From an uncultured Pseudomonadales bacterium (GTDB lineage: Bacteria; Pseudomonadota; Gammaproteobacteria; Pseudomonadales; Azotimanducaceae), in assembly GCA_958296195.1 (NCBI GenBank), contig OY282455.1:3534001-3598000 (forward strand): 64,000 bases of DNA, written 5' to 3'. Made by a program: the position numbers and the translations under genes. Below the pieces are notes generated by a model. It had not been told where the DNA came from. It was given only the letters and a program-made list of their open reading frames with translations, and made no database searches. Shown piece after piece: positions 58,140 to 64,000 of this stretch (the stretch's first letter is position 1; every line of letters starts with the position of its first letter).

Positions 58140-58895
58140 CTAATTCGCCGACCAACCGCCGTCGACCGGCATCGCAACTCCGGTAACGAAACTCGATTGA
58201 TCCGACAACAGCCAGCACACCGCTGAGGCTATTTCTTCGGGATTAGCGATACGTTTTTGCGGTGTGAGGTCTGAAAGGACATCTTCGGTGATCCCTGCCT
58301 CCACCAGATGTCGCAAGATTGGGGTCTTGGTGGCTCCCGGGCAGACAGCATTCAGCCGAATACCGGCTTCGGCAACCTCAACAGCCGCCGCCTTTGTCAT
58401 TCCGACGACAGCATGCTTGGTACCGGTGTAAGGGCCCTGAAGCGCGAAACCCGCTAAGCCTGCCACCGAAGCGTTATTGACTATGGAGCCGCTGCTCGAC
58501 GCTTGCATCACCTCGATTTGGTGCTTCATGCAGAGCCAAACACCCTTGAAATTCACCCGCACGATTTCATCGAAATCGGTTTCGGCAACCGCGTGGGTGG
58601 GCAGCGATGGCAATCCGATACCGGCGTTGTTGAACGCTCCATCAAGACCGCCTAATGTAGCTACCGATTCTTTCGTGGCTGACGCGACGGCAGCACCATC
58701 CCCAACGTCAACGTCGCAGCAAATGACCGTTTGATCTTCTGTACCGTCCGGAACAAGCGTTTCGCAGTGCTCGGGGTTGATATCCCACAGTGCAACGGAC
58801 GCACCGCGGGAGATCAGCATCTCTGCAGTTGCGCGGCCAATCCCAGTAGCGGCGCCCGTAACGATGATGCGTTTGCCGTCTAGATCATGGATCAT
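58140..58895 (-). CDS. SDR-family dehydrogenase (island)
   Basis: A 251-residue classical SDR. TGAATGIGRATAE binds cofactor, FNNAGIG is the structural motif, IVNNASVAGLAG the catalytic Ser region and GPYTGTKHAVVG the Tyr/Lys pair; MPVDGGWSAN is the C-terminus. I start it at ATG 58895, preceded by AGGAAACTCAA. The frame is open upstream to 59237, but there it encodes a truncated transposase, so the longer 365-residue form is a read-through fusion rather than the ancestral gene. First gene of the island operon. It could oxidise the alcohol made by the P450 to the ketone used by the BVMO. Confidence 0.9.
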   Translation of the reverse strand: MIHDLDGKRIIVTGAATGIGRATAEMLISRGASVALWDINPEHCETLVPDGTEDQTVICCDVDVGDGAAVASATKESVATLGGLDGAFNNAGIGLPSLPTHAVAETDFDEIVRVNFKGVWLCMKHQIEVMQASSSGSIVNNASVAGLAGFALQGPYTGTKHAVVGMTKAAAVEVAEAGIRLNAVCPGATKTPILRHLVEAGITEDVLSDLTPQKRIANPEEIASAVCWLLSDQSSFVTGVAMPVDGGWSAN

Positions 58896-59237
58896 TTGAG
58901 TTTCCTGCAAGTCCAGGCCCAGATCCTCTTCGGCGTAGAGCTTGCGTGCTTGTACCATCAGCCGCTGTGCAAACTCGGCGTAGATCCGCCAGTCCCGGCG
59001 CTCGCTGGCGTCGGCCAGGGTGGATCGCCTGACGGGGGCGCGAATGCCCATGTGGTACAACTTGGCCGACTGGGCCGAGAGCACCGCTTCGATGTCGCGA
59101 AGACTTTCGCGGTAGGTCAACTGCGCAAATGCCAGCACGCGGAAGTGCTCGGTGCAGGCAAGCGTGCGAACACGGTGGTTGCCGTCGTAGCGGTCGACGA
59201 TTCGGGCAAAGATCGTCCAAGGCAAAAAATCCATCAA
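58896..59237 (-). mobile_element. Truncated IS4-family (DUF4372) transposase fused in frame to SDR
   Basis: Upstream of the SDR, in the same frame, 111 residues read DFLPWTIFARIVDRYDGNHR, then CTEHFRVLAFAQLTYRESLR, KLYHMGIRAPVRRSTLADAS and RRDWRIYAEFAQRL. That is the N-terminal domain of an IS4-type transposase, where the family normally continues with a DDE catalytic domain. It ends near LYAEEDLGLDLQ. Its own N-terminus is also missing (the frame is interrupted by TGA just upstream of MDFLPW). So both ends of the element are lost. Insertion followed by deletion probably created the right edge of the island. Any transcript starting in the element could drive the operon. Confidence 0.8.
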
Positions 59238-59240
59238 CCG

Positions 59241-59588
59241 TCATGCCGTCGGCGCCTTTGAGCCCCCGGGCGCGGTCTGATCCTCGGACTCCACCCGCCA
59301 ATCCGGGTCGACCGCGCCCGATTCGGGTGGTTGTCGCTCGGATGTCTCGACCGTGGCGATCAGATGCCCGGCAAGGCCCTCGACCCAACCGATCAATCCG
59401 CCCGTCAACAGGGTATCTCTTTCGCTTTCAGCCAAGGTCTCCCGGCTAAAGGGCGACGCCGAAGCCGCTTCCCTAGCAATTGGGGAAGAGGCTATTTCGG
59501 AAGGAGGTTCCTGCGCGGCGAAAGCGGGTGCCGCGATCACGCAGACCGGCGCAACGCACTGGGCGAAAAGGGAACGGCGAGCCAGCAC
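59241..59588 (-). CDS. Hypothetical exported protein
   Basis: Reading left from GTG 59588, the frame gives LARRSLFAQCVAPVCVIAAP, then AFAAQEPPSE, a plausible Sec signal peptide with an AFAAQ cleavage site. The mature part is Ser/Ala-rich, contains one possible helix (LLTGGLIGWVEGLAGHLIATV) and ends SKAPTA next to the transposase scrap. Total 115 codons. I recognise no family, and the start is not supported by a good ribosome-binding site. It may be real or partly eroded by the neighbouring insertion. Confidence 0.3.
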   Translation of the reverse strand: MLARRSLFAQCVAPVCVIAAPAFAAQEPPSEIASSPIAREAASASPFSRETLAESERDTLLTGGLIGWVEGLAGHLIATVETSERQPPESGAVDPDWRVESEDQTAPGGSKAPTA

Positions 59589-59669
59589 GCCGCGCCGGAC
59601 AGATCCGCCGCAACGGACAACCCCACCGCGAATGCGGAGCGTCGAGGCGCCGGTTTTACAAGTTAATAA

Positions 59670-59690
59670 GGGAGGGAGGGAGGGAGGGAG
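59670..59690 (+). repeat. GGGA tandem repeat (G-quadruplex motif)
   Basis: Five consecutive G-triplets separated by single A bases give an ideal G-quadruplex-forming pattern. It sits in non-coding sequence just upstream of the hypothetical exported gene. Confidence 0.8.
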
Positions 59691-59705
59691 CAAGAATCGT
59701 GCCAC

Positions 59706-60214
59706 AATTTGCGCACGATGCCGGTGCCCTCGTTCAATTCCATCCCTGTGTCCATGGCCGCAATCCTATTGCAAGTCGCAACACGGTTGCAACCGTAACG
59801 TCAGCGGCCTTCCGGCAACTATTTGTTCGCAAAACGCGGTCAATCGGCCTGGCGCCTTTGCCAACGGGAGCGGAAGTGAGGGGCCGGGGAGGACTGCATG
59901 GTACAGGAAGGCGGCAAGGGCTAGATGTTGGGGGGGGGGGGGGGGGGGCTGCGAAAAAGGCGCTGCCTAGGAATCGCTTGCCAATTTTTGCCTCGACGAG
60001 AATGCTTGGGCCGAACTGACGGGGATTAGGATAGCCGTTCCATATTTTGGGATCACTTTCGGCGTTTTCCCGGCCGCGCCCCTTGCCGCCGGATCGACAT
60101 AATTCCCTTTTAATTCAGTAGGTTGGGAGATTTTTGCCGTTTCCTGGCCCAAGGGGTTGAAAACCCGTCTTGAAACCGGGAGCATGGCCGTGAGGGGGCC
60201 GGGTTCCAGGTTCA
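59706..60214. other. Gene-poor stretch with G-tract and palindrome
   Basis: No frame here has a ribosome-binding site or a recognisable product. It contains a perfect 14-bp palindrome, ACGGTTGCAACCGT (59783-59796), and a run of 19 G (59930-59948). Confidence 0.45.
59930..59948 (+). repeat. Poly-G tract of 19 bases
   Basis: An uninterrupted run of G from 59930 to 59948, exceptional even for a high-GC genome. Such tracts slip during replication and also cause sequencing errors, so the exact length may not be reliable. Confidence 0.85.
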
Positions 60215-60709
60215 TTGGTCGAACTGCCTGAAATCGGGGATGGGCTGCGCATTGATTCGCGGATGTGCCGCAACCCCATGTGCCCGCACTTCGGGCTGCT
60301 GGAGGACGGGGGCGAGTCAAGGCTTTGCTTCCTGAAGCGGAGGAAAACGGGCGACGACCCGCGGGTGTTCTGCCGCGCCTGCGGCCTGTCGGCGTCCCTG
60401 TTCGCGGACGCTTCGGTGCGTCCCGCCGTGCGCCACCTCCTTCGCCAGAGCCTTCCGTTCGCCGCCTGCCCGAAGTCCGACTGCCCCAACCGCGACGTCA
60501 ACGTCTTTGAGCGTTGGGGGGGCGCCTACCGGGGCGGACACCAAGGAGCTGATCGCCAAGCTGCGCCCGGAGCCGACGGACGGCTGCAAGGCGGTCCACC
60601 TGCGCCCGCACCCGGTCCGAAAGCCAACGCCGCCTCGATCGCCATCCGCTTTGTGCCGGTCCGCACGGCCAACGAACCCCATGTCCAAGGCAAGTGCGCA
60701 TCACCCTAA
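60215..60709 (+). pseudogene. Zinc-ribbon protein, probably frameshifted (transposase-like N-terminus?)
   Basis: The first 100 codons look like a real zinc-binding protein: MCRNPMCPHFGLLEDGG, then FCRACGLSASLFADAS and ACPKSDCPNRDVNVFE. The repeated C-x4-CP pairs and a CxxC resemble the N-terminal zinc ribbon of some transposases, where a CPN-type motif precedes the catalytic domain. After VFERWGG the frame becomes Ala/Pro/Gly-rich and loses protein character. A run of seven G (about 60515-60521) sits at that point, so a frameshift or sequencing slip is likely. I cannot name the family with confidence. Confidence 0.35.
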
Positions 60710-61049
60710 AGCCGTCCCAAGGGCATTGTCCCCTTTGGCCCGATCCCGGCGAAGCTTTGTCCAGTGCGCCCTCGCAGGGTTGTCGTCCCAGTGCGGGGCG
60801 CAGTGGAGGCGGCCGGCTTCAATGGGGCGCCGCCAGGGAAATCACTGCATGGGACTCATCTCAGTCCACGGCCACCGTTGAAATGCTGGACTTGCTTATG
60901 GCCATCCCGCGCCGGCGAACCTCCAGGCCCAGCCCTTGGGAGCCGGGGTTTCGGCGGTCCCCGCCTTGAGATTCGGGTTCAACATCCCGATCCGGAAACG
61001 GGGTTCCGCATGCTTTCCGGGCTTCCGAACACAGGCGCCCGGAGCCTTG
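60710..61049. other. Intergenic region before the TPR gene end
   Basis: 340 bases between the decayed zinc-ribbon frame and the 3' end of the TPR gene. Several open frames run through it because of GC content, but none has a start signal or family resemblance. Nothing else is recognised. Confidence 0.4.
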
Positions 61050-62120
61050 CTAGCCGCCCTCGCGGGACCTTTTGAGTTCTTCGAGTTGGGTTTTTACTTG
61101 GTCGGCGGCTCGCAAATGCACGGGTTCCCCGGACTCATCCGCGAGCGCCTGCCAAATCCCCAGAGCCTCCCGCCAGCTATCGGCGGCCCCATCCAAGTCG
61201 CCGCGCCTCCCCTGGACGACGCCCAGGTTGCTCAGCGACAAGGCGAGAGCCGCACGGCTTTCCGGGCCTCCGACCTCCTCGGCCAGCGCACGCCAAAGCC
61301 CCACCGCCTCCCGGAAGCTATCGGCGGCCCCCTTCAAGTCGCCGCGCCTCCCCTGGACGTTGCCCAGGTTGTTCAGCGATGCAGCCAGAGCCGAGCGGCT
61401 TTCCGGGCCTCCGACCTTCTCCGCCAGCGCCCGCCCAATCCCCAGCGCTTCCCGGAGGCTGTCGGCGGCCCCATCCAAGTCGCCGCGCCTCTCCTGGACG
61501 TTGCCTAGGTTGTTCAGCGATTCGGCGAGATCCGAGCGGCTTTCGGGGCCTCCAACCTCCTCGGCCAGCGCGCGCCGAATCCCCAGAGCCTCCCGGTGGC
61601 GTTCGGCGGCCCCATCCAAGTCGCCGCGCCTCTCCTGGACGGCGCCCAGCTCGTTCAGCGACATGGCGAGAGCCGAGCGGCTTTCTGGGCCACCGACCTT
61701 CTCCGCCAGCGCGCGCCGAATCCCCAGAGCCTCCCGGTGGCGTTCGGCGGCCCCATCCAAGTCGCCGAGCTTCCCCTGGACGTTGCCTAGGTTGTTCAGC
61801 GATTCGGCGAGATCCGAGCGGCTTTCCGGGCTTCCGACCTCCTCGGCCAGCGCGCGCCGAATCCCCAGAGCCTCCCGGTGGCTGTCGGCGGCCGCGTCCA
61901 AGTCGCCGCGACTCTCCTGGACGACGCTCAGCTGGTTCAGCGACAAGGCGAGAGCCGAGCGGCTTTCCGGGTCCCCGATCTCATCGGCCAGCGCGCGGTA
62001 AATCCCCAGCGCCTCCCAGAGGCTTTCGGCGGCCCCGTCCAAGTCGCCGCGACTCCGCTGAAGGACGCCCAGGTTGTGCAGCGAGTCGGCGGAATTCGTG
62101 CGGCTTTGCGGGGCGTTCAT
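61050..62120 (-). CDS. Tetratricopeptide-repeat protein with near-identical repeats
   Basis: A 356-residue protein composed almost wholly of seven TPR-like units of the longer 'kinesin light chain' type. The consensus is ESRSALAxSLNNLGxVQxRR followed by GDLDGAAExxREALGIRRAL and AEEVGGP. Units 2-7 are each exactly 47 residues. It has no signal peptide or membrane segment and ends QLEELKRSREGG. TPRs bind other proteins; no catalytic domain is present, so it is probably an adaptor. The start ATG 62120 has a GGAG nine bases upstream. Sequence uniformity of the repeats implies recent expansion or gene conversion. Confidence 0.85.
   Translation of the reverse strand: MNAPQSRTNSADSLHNLGVLQRSRGDLDGAAESLWEALGIYRALADEIGDPESRSALALSLNQLSVVQESRGDLDAAADSHREALGIRRALAEEVGSPESRSDLAESLNNLGNVQGKLGDLDGAAERHREALGIRRALAEKVGGPESRSALAMSLNELGAVQERRGDLDGAAERHREALGIRRALAEEVGGPESRSDLAESLNNLGNVQERRGDLDGAADSLREALGIGRALAEKVGGPESRSALAASLNNLGNVQGRRGDLKGAADSFREAVGLWRALAEEVGGPESRAALALSLSNLGVVQGRRGDLDGAADSWREALGIWQALADESGEPVHLRAADQVKTQLEELKRSREGG
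61122..61967 (-). repeat. Six tandem 141-bp repeats inside the TPR gene
   Basis: Six units of exactly 141 bp encode TPR units 2-7. Neighbouring units share long identical stretches, for example the sequence for GDLDGAA and REALGI recurs in each. Repeat number may vary between strains. Confidence 0.85.
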
Positions 62121-62923
62121 GCCCTGATCTCCAGTTGCGGTTCGGGCGGCAATTGTACTTAAACCAATCCCCAAGCAAGATTCTGCCGGGTGGATGGTTG
62201 GGAACAAACAAGGAGGGCAAAACGCCCGCCATGCGGTTCGGACTCACCGGCAAAATGGTGGACTGAATCGCCCGCCCATGGCGGCCTGCCGTCAGGGCGC
62301 CTCCCATGGCCTCGTCGCCGTCATCGCCATTGAAGGCGGGCATGCGCTTGGCAACGGGGATGGACCCAATTCCGCCATCTTGTTCGTGCCGCCATGAAGG
62401 GCGCATTCAGAGCGGATGGCCGCCCTCGGCATCCAAGCGCATTCTCCACCACGGACAGGCAGTGGATTGACGCTGCTCCGCCGCCGCCACACGCCGAACG
62501 GCTTCCATTCAGTCCGATAGGCGAGGAAGTTGTGGGGCGGCCCTCCTCGCAGTACGTGGCGATGGCGTGGCGCTGGCGCGCATCCGGTGGCGACGTCCGG
62601 CCAGTTGGCCGTGGCGAAGTGGCGGGGACGTCCGCCGTTGGGCGACATGTGGGTTGGTGACGCGGCGGCCCCACCTCGGCTGGGCGAATTGCCCGGAGGC
62701 CGCAATCAGCGCGTCATGATGGGCGGTTCAGCATGTGCTGATGTGGCATGAACGGCCTACTTGCGACTGTGCTTGGTTGGGCGAAACTCTGCGCCCCATC
62801 CCTGAAGATCCAAAAAACGCCACTTTAATTTTTAGTAAAAGTTCATGTAATTCAAATGGACAGTTGGTGGTTGATCCCGAAATATGGAACGGCTAGATGA
62901 TTCTGTCATGGTGAGAAAATGCC
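62121..62923. other. Gene-poor stretch
   Basis: About 800 bases between the TPR gene and the next hypothetical gene. Overlapping open frames on both strands reflect base composition; none has a ribosome-binding site or recognisable motif. The last 120 bases (about 62800-62920) are clearly more AT-rich. Confidence 0.4.
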
Positions 62924-63364
62924 TCACCAATAAATTCTCCGCAGTTCCTTTTCCAATTGGCCGTGATCCATTGAAGCCACTGCCCGCATAGCGCTCTGTT
63001 GCATCCGATCGACTACATATTTCTCCTGTCGCGGTCCATCGACCCAGTGCAATACATCGCTCCCGTCTTCGTCGGTTTCGATCCGAAGGTCTTTGACCCG
63101 GCAAGCCATAAGAAAGGGATTGTGCCCACAGTGAATGGAGGAACTGCCGTCCAGTTGGGTTTCTAATTTGGCTCTGTAGGGCGGCGTTGCCGGCTTAGAG
63201 TAATGGGCGTAGTCCAGCTTTTCTTGGACAGAAGCAGTTAAATCTGTATGCAGTTGTTCCACACGCAGGCGAACAGTTTCTGCTCCGAGACGCGCATTTA
63301 GGATGGTGGCAATAGGACCATTTCCACTATTCGCGCAGACCCACCTCACCAGCCACGCTTTCAT
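62924..63364 (-). CDS. Hypothetical protein (146 aa)
   Basis: A 146-residue protein starting MKAWLVRWVCANSGNGPIAT, with GGAG and AAAGG just upstream of ATG 63364. Other visible features are ILNARLGAETVRLRVEQLH, the compact SIHCGHNPFLMACRVKDLRI segment and a charged C-terminal helix (MDHGQLEKELRRIYW). The pattern WLVRW...ILNxRL...VEQL and CGHNP...A.KVKDL recurs in unnamed bacterial proteins, but I know no function. Codon use is more AT-rich than the genome core. It is divergent from the small genes at 63558 onward, sharing a 193-base AT-rich intergenic region. Confidence 0.7.
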   Translation of the reverse strand: MKAWLVRWVCANSGNGPIATILNARLGAETVRLRVEQLHTDLTASVQEKLDYAHYSKPATPPYRAKLETQLDGSSSIHCGHNPFLMACRVKDLRIETDEDGSDVLHWVDGPRQEKYVVDRMQQSAMRAVASMDHGQLEKELRRIYW

Positions 63365-63557
63365 CGCCTTTTCTCCAAAATTGCCGATCAGCGGATTGTA
63401 GATAGGCTAAGGTGAATGTTACGGGATTGTCAAGTGGAAAAGCCGCCGCCTGTTAAGAACAAATCAATCGTGTGGTCCAAGATCACACAGTGATAAGCCA
63501 GAATCCCATGATCGCGTTTGGATCATCCGCGGCTATGACGGTGCAGAGCAGCAAATA

Positions 63558-63776
63558 TTGGAAAAGGAGATCCCAGGCGATGTAGAGGAACAAACTGTAA
63601 AGGAAATACTCAGTCGCCTAACCTTCCGCGACTTGACCTTAGAGGAAATCGTGGAGCGCTCCATTAGTCCAGAACAGGGGATACCTAGAGTGTCCAAAGA
63701 CCTGGAACACGGACACATAATGACTACCGGGAATCCCCACTACATCGCCGAGTTGGTCGACCGACCAGACCAATGA
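63558..63776 (+). CDS. Hypothetical protein (72 aa or longer)
   Basis: Starting at TTG 63558 the frame reads EKEIPGDVEEQTVKEILSRL, then TFRDLTLEEIVERS and HIMTTGNPHYIAELVDRPDQ. The frame is open upstream and the codons just before TTG (IIRGYDGAEQQI) look protein-like, yet no ATG or GTG is available there, so the start is uncertain or the N-terminus is damaged. The GNPHYIAE ending echoes the CGHNP motif of the divergent 146-residue gene. The stop overlaps the next ATG (ATGA). Confidence 0.5.
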   Translation: MEKEIPGDVEEQTVKEILSRLTFRDLTLEEIVERSISPEQGIPRVSKDLEHGHIMTTGNPHYIAELVDRPDQ

Positions 63777-63907
63777 CCGAGGCAGAACTGGCAGAATTTG
63801 CCGATGGGGTTGCCGAGGCAATCCACAAATTCAGGTCGGAACTCCATGCACAAGAGGTGTTGGTGTGGGCGGTAACTAAGGCATTGGCCAAGACGGTCGG
63901 CCAATAG
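63773..63907 (+). CDS. Hypothetical small protein (44 aa)
   Basis: A 44-residue frame, MTEAELAEFADGVAEAIHKF followed by RSELHAQEVLVWAVTKALAK and TVGQ. It is predicted to be entirely helical and amphipathic. Its ATG overlaps the stop of the preceding gene (ATGA), which strongly supports coupled translation. It is followed 13 bases later by another start with a GGGAGG site. Family and function are unknown. Confidence 0.55.
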   Translation: MTEAELAEFADGVAEAIHKFRSELHAQEVLVWAVTKALAKTVGQ

Positions 63908-63920
63908 GGAGGAATGGAGC

Positions 63921-64000
63921 ATGCCAATCAGACGCCGCGATGACGGCGAAATAATCGAGGAAAGCACGGAGTCCGTTCGCGGACGGGAAGGCGACTGTGC
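63921..64000 (+). CDS. Partial hypothetical protein running off the window
   Basis: ATG 63921 lies eight bases after GGGAGG and begins MPIRRRDDGEIIEESTESVR, still open after 26 codons at the window edge. It is the third gene of a tightly packed plus-strand group. Too little is visible to assign a family. Confidence 0.5.
   Translation, partial: MPIRRRDDGEIIEESTESVRGREGDC

Noticed and set aside
58140..59237. 365-residue dehydrogenase as a natural two-domain protein
   Set aside because: The extra 114 residues match an IS4-type transposase N-terminus, and a good ribosome-binding site precedes the normal SDR start at 58895.
59967..60320. 117-codon minus-strand frame
   Set aside because: No start signal, low-complexity composition and overlap with the zinc-ribbon frame, which has real Cys motifs.
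61122..61967. Possible CRISPR-like array of regular repeats
   Set aside because: The units are contiguous 141-bp coding repeats with no unique spacers; they encode TPR motifs.
62292..62705. 137-codon minus-strand frame
   Set aside because: Pro/Arg/Gly-rich translation, no ribosome-binding site, and overlapping frames on both strands.

Overview
The window reads as a chromosomal segment of a high-GC Gram-negative bacterium, most likely a gammaproteobacterium. The evidence is djlA and mltF homologues, two full-length TonB-dependent receptors with Sec signal peptides (plus the start of a possible third), a CCA-encoding tRNA-Glu, and sigma70-type promoters. The gene content suggests an aerobic heterotroph that degrades aromatic and alicyclic compounds: two P450s, three SDRs, a Baeyer-Villiger-type monooxygenase, a CoA ligase, protocatechuate 4,5-cleavage enzymes and an NAD-dependent formate dehydrogenase.

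Layout. 0-8.5 kb: the start of a probable secreted or receptor protein, an IS30-like scrap, an SDR, a TonB-dependent receptor, and a four-gene leftward unit (ABM monooxygenase, two amidohydrolases, POT transporter). 8.6-17.5 kb: a defence-like accessory block with a Zn-ribbon DNA methylase overlapping a PD-(D/E)xK nuclease gene, an AAA ATPase fused to a PD-(D/E)xK domain, a DUF4268 protein, a second AAA ATPase, and a DUF4258/HTH toxin-antitoxin pair with a palindromic operator. 17.5-20.7 kb: djlA, an SDR and a P450. 20.7-24.1 kb: an unusual redox module made of a GPP34 domain fused to a bis-His cytochrome b-like membrane domain, a membrane-anchored cytochrome c with about 11 hemes, and a DUF3365 heme protein with its own promoter. 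24.3-34.2 kb: mostly housekeeping genes (GNAT, MltF, crotonase, site-2 protease, bactofilin, serine hydrolase, DUF2848, XthA, PPOX-like, tRNA-Glu).

34.2-46.1 kb: fdsGBAD-fdhD (soluble Mo formate dehydrogenase) lies downstream of a signalling operon on the same strand. That operon holds a REC-SpoIIE phosphatase, a periplasmic binding protein and a HAMP histidine kinase. An RsbW-like kinase precedes it and a STAS protein is divergent from it, so the block looks like a two-component system feeding a partner-switching module. A strong hairpin separates it from the lower protocatechuate 4,5-cleavage pathway at 46.2-50.2 kb (ligJ, ligU, a 38-codon ORF, ligK, ligC), in which the small ORF is joined to both neighbours by ATGA overlaps.

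50.4-58.9 kb: a leftward cluster of visibly lower GC (SDR, P450, DUF3237, BVMO, TonB-dependent receptor, CoA ligase). Its downstream edge is a truncated ferredoxin reductase and its upstream edge is a truncated IS4-type transposase fused in frame to the SDR frame. The BVMO carries the C-terminal tail of an alpha/beta hydrolase, as if a deletion had fused two neighbouring genes. This looks like an acquired catabolic island damaged at both ends. 59-62.9 kb is gene-poor, with G-rich tracts, a decayed zinc-ribbon ORF and a TPR protein built from 141-bp repeats. The last kilobase holds small hypothetical genes and runs off the window.
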